Positions 25,501-32,494 of a DNA stretch of 50,350 bases are shown in pieces. Source of the DNA: a virus; the IMG/VR virus record IMGVR_UViG_3300042882_001249, positions 1 through 50,350 of that record; one strand, written 5' to 3'. The position numbers and the translations under genes are program-made. The stretch's first letter is position 1; the number at the start of each line of letters is the position of its first letter. The notes below the pieces were generated by a model. It was given only the letters and a program-made list of their open reading frames with translations, made no database searches and had not been told where the DNA came from.

Positions 25501-25782
25501 CTGACTCACTGACAGTTTGATTCCGCTGCGTTGCATGGCAGCAAATCCTGGTGCGGCTACCTTAATGGTGTAATTGGCTGCACTTAAATTGGTTAAAGTA
25601 TAGCGTCCTTCAGCGTCGCTGGTTGCCTCTCTCACGGTGCCAGTTTTTTCATTTTGCACAGTCACCATGGCGCCTGCTAAAATGGCATGTTCGCTGTCCT
25701 GAATCACACCCACGATAGCAGAAGTGTCACTCTGTGACCACAGTGCCATCACACACATAAGATGTAGAAAAAAATTTTTCAT
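22549..25782 (-). CDS. TonB-dependent-receptor-like outer-membrane protein with carboxypeptidase-regulatory domain
   Basis: A full-length 1,077-aa outer-membrane protein. Signal peptide: MKNFFLHLMCVMALWSQS. Residues about 20-110 form a CarboxypepD_reg-like beta-sandwich (GVIQDSEHAILAGAMVTVQN, DAEGRYTLTNL, YTIKVAAPGF). A plug domain follows (EREVENLPLNGRQLSQL, then NAIRYDGVEG and GQITVVTKSGGNQLHGSVFEY). The rest is barrel, with paired strands and loops and a terminal QLSLRLSF whose final Phe is the BAM recognition signal. The architecture matches Oar/CirA-like proteins that are greatly expanded in Acidobacteriota. It has an AGAGGA site before the ATG and its own terminator, so it is embedded in phage gene order and is not obviously a contig join. 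Such a gene is very unusual in a phage. Possible roles: altered host nutrient uptake, receptor masking or superinfection exclusion. All are inference. Confidence 0.85.
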   Translation of the reverse strand: MKNFFLHLMCVMALWSQSDTSAIVGVIQDSEHAILAGAMVTVQNEKTGTVREATSDAEGRYTLTNLSAANYTIKVAAPGFAAMQRSGIKLSVSQQIAVNFILVPQMIKTEIVVEGGDVVAVDTASAKMGVNVSEREVENLPLNGRQLSQLYLLAPGANTGGGGSYDNIRFSGRSNQQNAIRYDGVEGSAIIDSSPGNLNGQISSFFRLQSSMENVQEFRVESNNYPAEYGTGTGGQITVVTKSGGNQLHGSVFEYLRNNALDARNFFDGAKTNPLRLNQFGASAGGAIVRDRWFWFASNENLRQRQSIPFREAVPSVSARARAVASVQPLMSLYPVGNIATTDPNADVVALDRSQSVDEASFGSRIDGRLTERFNVYARFFRDQGHSVQPLGVTGNGIDVTAVPQNAVFNTQWIVSPTKINEAKLGINAYKTRAWGRAPIVNGFNPADISVNLTGGIAIAGISSQGAGTGFATAGGLVRSNSATNGRGQPYTNTSTALIDNFSWIQGSHNFKMGGEARWVRLYTDRLGGTTYSFANVEDLVNNRPLQVQFLGDVSAPSPFNRNAIGERELNQHFLIGYVQDEWKLRDNITVNYGMRYEYYSVFKEKRNLAVAWNPVTGQLMDPALPIYRSSRTNFGPRLSSTWSPRRWQGKTVVRVGSGIYYGPGQPEDLIQPFESDRVSSTLTGVAYPINTQAIVANYNINSPTLKFQPRAYDPGYRVPETVYSYTTSVQQQIRSNTVTVAYVGSLGRNLFIRTLGNLITNVGTNVTTGAAVVTRQFGDRWAEVDVKTSGGNDHYNALQATLNRKTRNGFNYGVSYTWGRSIGSSGGSNETVTVANPYNWRYDYGNNAADIRHNLNTVMLYEGSRGLLKNWQVGSIINTRTGLPLDPLIVRNDVIYKDQRTGMYYNNPVIENGVVHSVAVVNVPGGGQSRQIRRPDYVAGVSPYVKSNGTLYLNSAAFSTPLPGTFGNASRYSLRGPALFQTDFTVQRKIRITEHFQLTARAEVYNLFNRANFANPPAQLPNAIPSKPGQANTVQPGQAFGAATQGATFGVINSTLDRTVGLGTSRQIQLSLRLSF

Positions 25783-25869
25783 TCTTTGATTATTCCTCTT
25801 TGTTACTTACACTTTTCAAATTTACAAATAAATTACAAGTACAACACAATTTAGTTACATTTAATCAGA

Positions 25870-26103
25870 TTAAATGTTGACAATATTATTCCAGAAAGCT
25901 GCTCTGATCAACTGTTCTTGCTCAGCAGAAGTTAATGCACCATTACCGCACCGATGAGCATAACTCCACATTTCCACATTGGATAACATCTCTTGTATCT
26001 TGGCAGTGTTTCCCACTTGATAAACCAGGCATAGCTGATGCAAAAATTTTTCCATGTAGAACACTTTTTCGGATAAGGTAATTTTTGGATATTTGGTTTT
26101 CAT
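25870..26103 (-). CDS. 77-aa hypothetical protein, paralogue of the gene at 27642
   Basis: The protein is predicted to be helical and contains VGNTAKIQEMLSNVEMWSYA, then HRCGNGALTSAEQEQLI and AFW. The same pattern, WSYAHRCGNG plus LI..AFW, is in the 72-aa protein at 27642-27860, so the two are paralogues. The ATG at 26103 is preferred over the longer frame because it overlaps the upstream stop (TTATGA). Small proteins with this core occur in other T4-like phages; function unknown. Confidence 0.7.
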   Translation of the reverse strand: MKTKYPKITLSEKVFYMEKFLHQLCLVYQVGNTAKIQEMLSNVEMWSYAHRCGNGALTSAEQEQLIRAAFWNNIVNI

Positions 26104-26477
26104 AAAATACAACTCAGATTCTGACCCGGCGCTGGCATCAGTTTAAAGAACAGATCCACCCTGCGATTTGGCTCCACCCTGATATCGCGATATCGAGTAG
26201 TTCTCCAACGATCTCCTGATACAAACACGCCATACACCCCGGGCTCTAGGTCAGTGAACTTGAAAATCCCATCTGTGTTGGTTTTGTCGCAATAAGTATT
26301 TGCCTGCGGTAGATTGTTCAAATAAATCTGATAGCATATTTCCTGTTTGGGCACTGGCTTTCGATTGCAATCTAACAACTGACCCCGAATTTCTCCAGTT
26401 TCAGTCGCGGTTAGCAATTTAAAAATCAAAAATCCTTTGGCTGTAAAAGCAGAAGTTAGTGTGAATTTTGAAATCAT
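26100..26477 (-). CDS. Small protein with carboxypeptidase-regulatory-like (Cna-B type) fold
   Basis: A 125-aa protein. After a hydrophobic N-terminus (FTAKGFLIFKLLT), residues about 30-115 show a beta-sandwich pattern: GEIRGQLLDCNRKPVPKQEI, then TNTDGIFKFTDLEPGVYGVF and RRVDLFFKL. This is the same fold type as the N-terminal domain of the nearby receptor-like protein. There are four Cys in the mature part. It lies between RNA ligase and the 77-aa paralogue with overlapping ends, so it is part of that operon. It may be exported, but the N-terminus is not a clear signal peptide. Confidence 0.65.
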   Translation of the reverse strand: MISKFTLTSAFTAKGFLIFKLLTATETGEIRGQLLDCNRKPVPKQEICYQIYLNNLPQANTYCDKTNTDGIFKFTDLEPGVYGVFVSGDRWRTTRYRDIRVEPNRRVDLFFKLMPAPGQNLSCIL

Positions 26478-26485
26478 AATGACCT

Positions 26486-27652
26486 TTACTGTTCAGATGG
26501 ATTAACTGTGTTCTTTAATTTGAGTTTCAGTACATTTAAAAGATAATCGTCTGTTTGATTCAGAATCCACGCACGAGCATTCTGAAAATGACCATTCATC
26601 AAGGAAAACATTGCGCCCTGAATATCACTAGGAACCTGAGATTTAACGTATGCAGCAAAAGACTTACGGCTTGCGGCTATTTCTTCCCTGGTACCCTGGA
26701 ACACAATATCCGTACCATGTGGTTTTGCATTCTGAAAATGCTGATCAATTACCTCAGCTAACTGGTCAATTCGCTGATTCACCATGGCAAATCGATCTTT
26801 GATTTCGTCAAAATAAACAACAGCTTCGTCAGATTCACCCTGACGAATCAGATCCAGGATACCACGCAACCCTAGACTAAATCGAGAATAGTGCAAAGCC
26901 ACATACTTGGGGCTCTTGATTTTAACCCGGTTGAACTGTTGATCCACCACCACAAAGCCTTCCTGCACCAAAGGATCCAGTTGTTCAGCTGCCTGAGTGG
27001 CTGCTTGGGCTGAATTGAAATCAAAATGGCGCACACGCTGGAACCCTTCCCAAATTCTGGGATCATCCAGGTGAACCTCAACACCGTCAGCGTCACGGGC
27101 ACTCAACAACGTTACCTCGGCGGTATTGTTGCGAGTAATCACGTGGTTCTGGGGACTAACCAGTTCCCAGCAATAGGTCCAACCCGGGATCGGATTTTGC
27201 GTATTATACTTTTGATTGAAGGTTTGCCAGAAAAGATCACGGAAAGTGATGGGCCAATCGCCCACTTGGCAATTTGCACCGGGGGTTTGCTTGGTGCTCA
27301 CCATCCAGTTGCCAGCATAGTGGCACAAAATTATCAAAGATCCGTCCAACTTCTCCTGCACTCGGGCAGTGGACCAATCAATTTCAGCAGCGCCAGGTTC
27401 ACCCCAATTGAAAAACCGCAGAAAGGGGAAAGCAACCACATTCCAATTTTGGTCTTGGTCCAAAATCAAACCACGGCTCTCACGAACAATGGGGTGAGTC
27501 TTGTTTGCATAAGATTCGGTCATATGGTAAGCAAACTGCACCAGGTTGGGATGACTGGTGTCACGGGTGTAACGGATGCCCAGAGCACGGATTTCTTCTA
27601 GACCCGTAGTAGACCCACGCAATAATTTTTGAATATGCAACTCAGCGTTCAT
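26486..27652 (-). CDS. rnlA: T4 Rnl1-type RNA ligase
   Basis: A 388-aa protein, close to T4 Rnl1 (374 aa). Nucleotidyltransferase motifs: I, EKLDGS with Lys101 as the AMP acceptor; upstream RFFNWGE; IV, EGFVVVD; V, RVKIKSPKYV. It joins 5'-phosphate and 3'-OH RNA ends. With the polynucleotide kinase/phosphatase at 38273 it makes the T4 tRNA-repair pair that undoes cleavage by host anticodon nucleases such as PrrC. The start overlaps the 72-aa gene by 11 bp with a GGAGG site, so it is second in the operon from the promoter at 27866-27895. Confidence 0.9.
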   Translation of the reverse strand: MNAELHIQKLLRGSTTGLEEIRALGIRYTRDTSHPNLVQFAYHMTESYANKTHPIVRESRGLILDQDQNWNVVAFPFLRFFNWGEPGAAEIDWSTARVQEKLDGSLIILCHYAGNWMVSTKQTPGANCQVGDWPITFRDLFWQTFNQKYNTQNPIPGWTYCWELVSPQNHVITRNNTAEVTLLSARDADGVEVHLDDPRIWEGFQRVRHFDFNSAQAATQAAEQLDPLVQEGFVVVDQQFNRVKIKSPKYVALHYSRFSLGLRGILDLIRQGESDEAVVYFDEIKDRFAMVNQRIDQLAEVIDQHFQNAKPHGTDIVFQGTREEIAASRKSFAAYVKSQVPSDIQGAMFSLMNGHFQNARAWILNQTDDYLLNVLKLKLKNTVNPSEQ

Positions 27653-27860
27653 TGATCCTCCAGAAAGCCTTTTTGATTAACTCATTTTGCTGACGATCAG
27701 TTAAGGTGCCATTACCGCAACGATGAGCATAACTCCAAACATCAATGCGATCCAGCATTTCGTTAATTTTTTGAGTATTGCCAACCATACGAGACAATGA
27801 CAGAGAATGTAGAAGACATTCATACTCCTGTATTTTTTGGCGTTGTGTTGGCTTCTTCAT
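27642..27860 (-). CDS. 72-aa hypothetical protein, paralogue of the gene at 25870
   Basis: Predicted helical protein with VGNTQKINEMLDRIDVWSYA and HRCGNGTLTDRQQNELIKKAFW. The same core is found in the protein at 25870-26103, which lies at the other end of the RNA-ligase operon. It is the first gene after an early promoter, and its end is coupled to the ligase start. Function unknown. Confidence 0.7.
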   Translation of the reverse strand: MKKPTQRQKIQEYECLLHSLSLSRMVGNTQKINEMLDRIDVWSYAHRCGNGTLTDRQQNELIKKAFWRINER

Positions 27861-27865
27861 ACTTT

Positions 27866-27895
27866 ATTATAGCACTTTTTAAAGTCGTATGTCAA
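27866..27895 (-). promoter_or_regulatory. Early promoter TTGACA-N18-TATAAT
   Basis: The -35 box is at 27895-27890 and the -10 at 27871-27866. Both match consensus; the spacer is 18 nt where the others in the window have 17. It drives the RNA ligase operon. Confidence 0.85.
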
Positions 27896-27901
27896 GTCAT
27901 G

Positions 27902-27928
27902 AAAATGGGGGCCATTGGCCCCCATTTT
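27902..27928 (-). terminator. Terminator after the 354-aa secreted-protein gene
   Basis: AAAATGGGGGCC and GGCCCCCATTTT form a perfect 12-bp stem with a 3-nt loop, 10 bp after the stop codon at 27939. Confidence 0.85.
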
Positions 27929-27938
27929 GGTTTCAAGT

Positions 27939-29003
27939 TTAGAACGCTGGTTGAGTGTAGAACACACCGCGGTCCAAGTCAAACTGCAACCCAAAACCAA
28001 ACAGTGCTGGTTGGGTTCCTGTAATACGAATCGAACCAGTCTTTCCAGCAGTGAACGGCCAAGCACTGTTCACATTGGCAATATACTGTCCATTCTGTGG
28101 AACTTTGACTTTGGCAACAGTGACGCCAGTGGGAGTCAAACTCACACCCTGCTCATCAAAGAACTCAAAAGTCAGTTCTTGCTCAAAGTTCAGTGCATTG
28201 CTGATTGCAATGCCGGTGCTGTTACGGCCCACATTGTTGAACAACACCGTCAACGAACTGCGGCTGGGATGTTTCACTTCCACTGCACTTTCAAACACTG
28301 GTGAATTGTTGGCGTACACCACGTTGATGCTGGGAGTTGCACCCAAGAGAGGTTTGATCATAGCAGTACCAACTTTGAGTCCGCTGGGGTTATCCAGTGT
28401 TAGGTCCAAGTAACCGCGTGCTGGAACTGTGACACCAGGAAGATAGTTGGTTAAGAACCCATTTACTGCAAAGTTTTCTGCCAGCCCCTGTGGGTTGTAA
28501 AAACGAACTTCGCTGATGCTGGGTGAACTGGTGGTGTTCACCAAACGTACTCGAGTCTTCCAAACGTCGCCTGCTGCGATATGCGGAATCTGTCGATCGT
28601 TTGCACTGGGCAACACATAGGTGCGGCTATCAGTGACGTTTAGTGTGATGTTGAACCCCACAACCAGGCTGGGTGAATTCTGTACAAAGTTCACTGGAAT
28701 GCTGTAGGTGCCCACATTCAAGCTCTGGGCATTCACAGCCAGTTGCACTGCACCAGTGGTACCGGGCGGCAAATAACCCACCATGGGTGAGTACAAAACC
28801 ACAGCAGAGTAGTCCACAGGAACATACACACTGTATGCAAAACTGTTGGCACCAGCGGTGATGGTTACACCTGGTAAAGAAACCAACGTGTCTACTGCCT
28901 TGTCGTAGCTCACAGTAGCACCCGCAGGTGACAACGTTGGGAATGGATTAGTCTGTGCAAACGCACAGACTAGAGTAAAAAATAGTGATGAAATTAACTT
29001 CAT
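27939..29003 (-). CDS. Secreted beta-rich protein of Acidobacteriota type
   Basis: A 354-aa protein with a clear signal peptide (MKLISSLFFTLVCAFA) and an AAGGAGA site. Residues about 20-125 resemble an immunoglobulin-like repeat (GYLPPGTTGAVQLAV, GTYSIPVNF). The second half begins QIPHIAAGDVWKTRVRLVN and continues SEVRFYNPQGLAENFAVNG and FEFFDEQGVSLTPTG. This is the layout of C-terminal domains common in exported Acidobacteriota proteins. It has its own terminator and no phage-structural features. It may act in the periplasm or at the cell surface of the infected host. The family impression is from memory and unverified. Confidence 0.6.
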   Translation of the reverse strand: MKLISSLFFTLVCAFAQTNPFPTLSPAGATVSYDKAVDTLVSLPGVTITAGANSFAYSVYVPVDYSAVVLYSPMVGYLPPGTTGAVQLAVNAQSLNVGTYSIPVNFVQNSPSLVVGFNITLNVTDSRTYVLPSANDRQIPHIAAGDVWKTRVRLVNTTSSPSISEVRFYNPQGLAENFAVNGFLTNYLPGVTVPARGYLDLTLDNPSGLKVGTAMIKPLLGATPSINVVYANNSPVFESAVEVKHPSRSSLTVLFNNVGRNSTGIAISNALNFEQELTFEFFDEQGVSLTPTGVTVAKVKVPQNGQYIANVNSAWPFTAGKTGSIRITGTQPALFGFGLQFDLDRGVFYTQPAF

Positions 29004-29018
29004 GTTTTCTCCTTGTTA

Positions 29019-29318
29019 TTACTTAGTCTTAGATAAAGCGTTGAATATATTTAATTTTACTTGTTCAATGACGTTGGTGTCAATAGAATCACTTGGTTGA
29101 TTTGACCTAAAGCTCACTTGCCAACCTGAATCCAACTGCGATTTGAGCCAAGCATTTAAATCATATCTATTGGCAAATTTCATTGTGTAACCTGAATCCA
29201 GCACAGCATACTCTGTTGATTCAATCGCCACTAAACAATGGCCCGTGTATACAATTCTCAACCAACGAGTATCGCCTTGTGGATTCTCCAAACACAATGT
29301 TTGGCAATGCTCTATCAT
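29019..29318 (-). CDS. 99-aa hypothetical protein
   Basis: The protein starts MIEHCQTLCLENPQGDTRWL. Its start overlaps the preceding gene's stop (ATGA), so it is in the thyA operon. It contains AESTEY-like beta strands and LNAWLKSQLDSGWQVSF, recalling small T4-like proteins of unknown role. No motif of known function. Confidence 0.6.
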   Translation of the reverse strand: MIEHCQTLCLENPQGDTRWLRIVYTGHCLVAIESTEYAVLDSGYTMKFANRYDLNAWLKSQLDSGWQVSFRSNQPSDSIDTNVIEQVKLNIFNALSKTK

Positions 29319-29551
29319 GCAAACCTCATTATGTATTCTGTCGCATGTTCGTCTGTTAGCTCAGCCACAAACACCACACTGGATGTTCCATTATCAGGCG
29401 AACGATGTGTGAACAGTTTTATTTCATATTCGTGATTGCGCAACCATTTGTATTTATTGGTATGTTTGAACCTTTCGATCAGTTCAGCAGCTGAGTTTCC
29501 GTACAACATCCTTTCGTTAACCGTTATTTTTTCTACGGTAATCTTCTGCAT
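29315..29551 (-). CDS. 78-aa hypothetical protein
   Basis: The start at MQKITVEKITV (29551) is chosen because it lies 5 bp after the thymidylate synthase stop; a longer frame would overlap thyA. The protein ends FVAELTDEHATEYIMRFA, which resembles the D-A-hydrophobic-F ending seen in other small proteins of this phage. Function unknown. Confidence 0.6.
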   Translation of the reverse strand: MQKITVEKITVNERMLYGNSAAELIERFKHTNKYKWLRNHEYEIKLFTHRSPDNGTSSVVFVAELTDEHATEYIMRFA

Positions 29552-29556
29552 ACAAA

Positions 29557-30399
29557 TTAAACAGCCATTGGCGCTGCGATTGCAGGATGACACTGATAAT
29601 CAATCAGCTTGATATCGTTTGGTGTAAAATGGTTGATATCTTTGATATCAGGATTGAGCCACACAGTGGGTAAAGGTAGCGGAGTTCTTGTTAGCTGCTC
29701 CTTTACTTGGTCCATGTGATTATGGTAAACGTGTGCGTCTCCGATTACGTGAACAAATTCCCCAACACCTAACCCACACACTTGAGCAATCATGTGAGTG
29801 AGCAGGCTGTAGCTGGCAATATTGAACGGGATTCCCAAGAACCAATCTGCGCTGCGTTGATACATTTGACAACTGAGTTTGCCATTGCGCACGTAGAACT
29901 GACTGAGCACATGACAAGGTGGCAGACACATTTGACCCAGATCGTCAGGATTCCAAGCAGTGAGAATATGGCGACGACTGTGCGGATTGTACTGGATATC
30001 TTTGATCAGCAAGTGTAGCTGATCAATTTTGTTATTATACGAACCTCGCCAGTCTCTCCATTGTACACCATAGATGCGTCCAGCATCGCCATCAAAATCA
30101 GCATTACGGACCCAGTTAGGATCCAGTGCATTAGCATGCCATATGGTCTGTTTGCCCGTAACGCCGTGTGTGAGTTCGCTCAGTCGGTCAATGTCGCTGG
30201 AGCCTTCAATAAACCACAACAGTTCTCCCACCACAGCACGCCATGCTAGCTTTTTGGTAGTTAGTGCTGGGAATCCCTGATTGAGATCATGTCGCATCTG
30301 AACACCAAAAATACTACGGCTGCCCACCCCAGTGCGATCATCGGTATCGACGCCACTCTCCAATATGTTTTTCAATGTATCAAGATACTGTTTTTCCAT
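29557..30399 (-). CDS. thyA: Thymidylate synthase
   Basis: Converts dUMP to dTMP with methylene-tetrahydrofolate. The 280-aa protein carries the active site LPPCHVLSQFYV (catalytic Cys), RSADWFLGIPFNIASY, GDAHVYHNHMDQ and C-terminal APMAV. The N-terminus DDRTGVGSRSIFG binds phosphate. The start at 30399 (MEKQYLDTL) overlaps the end of the DHFR gene by 20 bp; a longer frame with 16 extra residues is less likely. The DHFR-TS pair supplies dTTP during phage replication, as in T4. No intron is visible. Confidence 0.95.
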   Translation of the reverse strand: MEKQYLDTLKNILESGVDTDDRTGVGSRSIFGVQMRHDLNQGFPALTTKKLAWRAVVGELLWFIEGSSDIDRLSELTHGVTGKQTIWHANALDPNWVRNADFDGDAGRIYGVQWRDWRGSYNNKIDQLHLLIKDIQYNPHSRRHILTAWNPDDLGQMCLPPCHVLSQFYVRNGKLSCQMYQRSADWFLGIPFNIASYSLLTHMIAQVCGLGVGEFVHVIGDAHVYHNHMDQVKEQLTRTPLPLPTVWLNPDIKDINHFTPNDIKLIDYQCHPAIAAPMAV

Positions 30400-30928
30400 A
30401 ATGTCTAACCCATTTTTTAATTGTGTACCGAACTCCGCTGCGAGCATCCTGGAATTTCTTTTCTACCGACAACGTATCGTCAAAATTATCAGACCATTCT
30501 GATTTGGGATAGTGAGTATCACACTCCCATGTGCCTTCTATTTCGGTGTGATAAACAATGCACGCATGTGGCATCCAGGATCTCAGAGTTTCTGCTCCGC
30601 CTATTACCCAGATATCACCGCCGTAGCATATCCAAAGCAGAAGATCTAAACAAATTTCTGGTTCTCCTTCAATATGAATGACATTTCTGTCAGCGACAAT
30701 ATCAGGATTTCTACTCCACACGATACTTTGCCTGCCAGGCAGTGGATTGTGCATATCTGGACTAGCCCAGGTTTTTCCACCCATCAGTATGTAGGCACCC
30801 ATGGTTAGATCACGAAAATTTTTTAAGTCGTCAGTAAGCCTGGGCCAGGGCATGGAACCCTGATGGCCCATGCCCCCTTGCAGGTCTGTGGCAAATATTG
30901 CATTGATGCGCGGTTTAGTTATGGTCAT
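30380..30928 (-). CDS. folA: Dihydrofolate reductase
   Basis: A 182-aa protein with DHFR features: RINAIFATDLQGGMGHQGSM with PWPRLTDDLKNFRDLT, GAYILMGGKTWASP and DIWVIGGAETLRSW. It regenerates tetrahydrofolate consumed by the adjacent thymidylate synthase. The catalytic acidic residue corresponds to the Asp in LTDDL. The start overlaps the upstream 119-aa gene by 4 bp. The C-terminus runs into the thyA start. Confidence 0.92.
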   Translation of the reverse strand: MTITKPRINAIFATDLQGGMGHQGSMPWPRLTDDLKNFRDLTMGAYILMGGKTWASPDMHNPLPGRQSIVWSRNPDIVADRNVIHIEGEPEICLDLLLWICYGGDIWVIGGAETLRSWMPHACIVYHTEIEGTWECDTHYPKSEWSDNFDDTLSVEKKFQDARSGVRYTIKKWVRHYGKTVS

Positions 30929-31284
30929 GGTAATAGATCGTCCAGTATACCACTCACTATCTGTTCAATACATCTCTGGTACTTATTGAGATCTATGATC
31001 AAGCGTATTCTTGGACCATTTGAAAAGTCTTGAATGCTTCGACTTAATAGTGCCAAGGTTTCTTGATCCAGGTTGTCAAAGGGCATTACTACATCAGGCT
31101 GCCCTGGTGTGATAAAATGAACTTCTTTGATCAGGAAAATGGGTATTGATGACTTCTCAGTTTCTTCCAGAAGAGCTTCCCAATCAGTTCCCACTTCAAA
31201 ATTCTCACGCAACTGTGGTTTTCGATTTCGCACTGTTCTTGGGTCTGCCCCTTCTGGGCGCCGCAGTAGCTTGTTTGGGTTCAC
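30925..31284 (-). CDS. 119-aa hypothetical protein, start uncertain
   Basis: The ORF from 31284 overlaps the upstream 215-aa gene by 80 bp, more than usual here, so the true start may be further in; no second good ATG was found. The core (IPIFLIKEVHFITPGQPDVV, RIRLIIDLNKYQRC) suggests an alternating strand-helix domain. It lies directly before the DHFR-TS pair with a 4-bp overlap. No family recognised. Confidence 0.5.
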   Translation of the reverse strand: MNPNKLLRRPEGADPRTVRNRKPQLRENFEVGTDWEALLEETEKSSIPIFLIKEVHFITPGQPDVVMPFDNLDQETLALLSRSIQDFSNGPRIRLIIDLNKYQRCIEQIVSGILDDLLP

Positions 31285-31852
31285 CCAACAGCTGAGCTTC
31301 GGTTTCCAAACGTTGAGCTTCAGTTAAGAGACTCTGAGCTTCAACTCTCATCCTGGCAGCCTGGGCAATTAAGTTTTGAGCCAGGTTGCTGTCGCTGAGC
31401 AGATCGGCGGTTTTTTCTGGCACAGATTGTGTCTTTTTGTTTTTAGCAGGATCACGCAATCCACTCTGCGCATCCAGTTCGGCCATTTTTTGAACAGCTT
31501 CTGATCCAGCTTCCATTTTTTTCAAAATTTCATTCAGCTCGTCTAACCGAACATTACTTTTGGTATCGGGCGTGACGATTACCTGATTGGTTGGTACCTT
31601 CTTGATCAGACCTTCTTTATGCAATGTGTGCAACATGTTTCTTCCGTCAGGCAATAGATTTCGAAACAGAGCTTCTGAAAATTCAGCAGCCTGTTGACCC
31701 ACTGCGGATTCCAAAATCTTCATCACAGCGTCGTGATAGGTTCTAGGCAGTAGGTCACTATAGCTGACCAAACACATATGCTCTTCATTGGGCACAGTGC
31801 GATAAAGAATTACTACTTTTTTATCCCCGTGACGGCCCACGTGTTTAATCAT
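31205..31852 (-). CDS. 215-aa conserved T4-like hypothetical protein
   Basis: Residues 1-110 form a compact domain (VVILYRTVPNEEHMCLVSYS, ESAVGQQAAEFSEALFRNLL, LIKKVPTNQVIVTPD) that I recognise as recurring in large T4-like phages without a known role. Residues 115-200 are predicted coiled coil (LIAQAARMRVEAQSLLTEAQ). The tail is basic and Pro/Ala-rich (PRRGRPKNSAKSK), as in DNA-binding AT-hook-like tails. It overlaps the 89-aa gene by 8 bp. Confidence 0.7.
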   Translation of the reverse strand: MIKHVGRHGDKKVVILYRTVPNEEHMCLVSYSDLLPRTYHDAVMKILESAVGQQAAEFSEALFRNLLPDGRNMLHTLHKEGLIKKVPTNQVIVTPDTKSNVRLDELNEILKKMEAGSEAVQKMAELDAQSGLRDPAKNKKTQSVPEKTADLLSDSNLAQNLIAQAARMRVEAQSLLTEAQRLETEAQLLGEPKQATAAPRRGRPKNSAKSKTTVA

Positions 31853-32114
31853 GATTTGAAACTCCTTCCAGATTTGCTGGAGCGTCCTGATCGTCAGTTA
31901 AAGGCACTTGGCCAATAGTAGTAGTGTCTTCACCGACCGGCTCATCAGACTTTATTGAACCTGACATTTCCAGGAAGGCCGTGAGTTTATCATACACGTT
32001 TCCTATGGTTGTGAATTCTTCGGCCCTGAAAGCACCACGCTGTGAACATTGTGAAACTATCTCTCGAAGAATTCTCAGGTCGTTGAGGTCTAATGTTGGT
32101 TGATTGTTCTCCAT
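31845..32114 (-). CDS. 89-aa conserved T4-like hypothetical protein
   Basis: It begins MENNQPTLDLNDLRILREIV followed by SQRGAFRAEEFTTIGNVYDK, a pattern I associate with small proteins of marine T4-like phages. The C-terminal third is acidic. AAAGGAG precedes the ATG and an AATAAATA box lies about 16 bp before that. Function unknown. Confidence 0.65.
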   Translation of the reverse strand: MENNQPTLDLNDLRILREIVSQCSQRGAFRAEEFTTIGNVYDKLTAFLEMSGSIKSDEPVGEDTTTIGQVPLTDDQDAPANLEGVSNHD

Positions 32115-32141
32115 GTTTACTCCTTTCCAATATTTATTTGC

Positions 32142-32453
32142 TTATGGAACTCTATGATTTTTTTCTAAATTGGGCAGGATCAGAGTGATAAAAGTGATAT
32201 CCACGGGATCTTCGAACCCCAAGCCCAAGTACTTGCCGCCTATCAAAGCAGAGGATACGTTGGGTCTAGGTATACAGATACGGCCTTGGGTGTGGCTCAG
32301 GACCTGTTGAATCAGATTAGAAATAACAACCGCTTCAGTGGAAGCGGTAATAATTTCTACTGGAATCGTCAGAAGTTTGAAGTGCCAAAACCATTGAGTA
32401 CACACTCTGGGGTGTTTGCAAATTTGGTTTATAATTTCGTTGTCGTTGTTCAT
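32142..32453 (-). CDS. 103-aa hypothetical protein
   Basis: The protein is hydrophobic in its centre (FKLLTIPVEIITASTEAVVI) and carries one Cys pair near the N-terminus. The ATG directly follows the T-tract of the upstream terminator, leaving no room for a ribosome-binding site, so a downstream start or a leaderless message is possible. Coding status is moderately supported only by length and position. Confidence 0.4.
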   Translation of the reverse strand: MNNDNEIINQICKHPRVCTQWFWHFKLLTIPVEIITASTEAVVISNLIQQVLSHTQGRICIPRPNVSSALIGGKYLGLGFEDPVDITFITLILPNLEKNHRVP

Positions 32454-32461
32454 AAAAAAGA

Positions 32462-32488
32462 AGGGTGCGGGACTTTCTCCCGCACCCT
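32462..32488 (-). terminator. Terminator after the VWA/metallopeptidase gene
   Basis: AGGGTGCGGGA and TCCCGCACCCT form a perfect 11-bp stem with a 5-nt loop, followed on the - strand by TTCTTTTTT. Confidence 0.9.
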
Positions 32489-32494
32489 GTTTGT

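Noticed and set aside
23383-25512. Several + strand open frames of 60-160 codons
   Set aside because: All are antisense to the receptor-like gene and have no ribosome-binding sites or domains.
22549-29003. Contig chimera with a bacterial chromosome
   Set aside because: Phage genes (RNA ligase, WSYAHRCGNG paralogues) are interleaved with the bacterial-type genes, and the promoter and terminator style is the same as in the rest; read coverage would still be needed to be certain.
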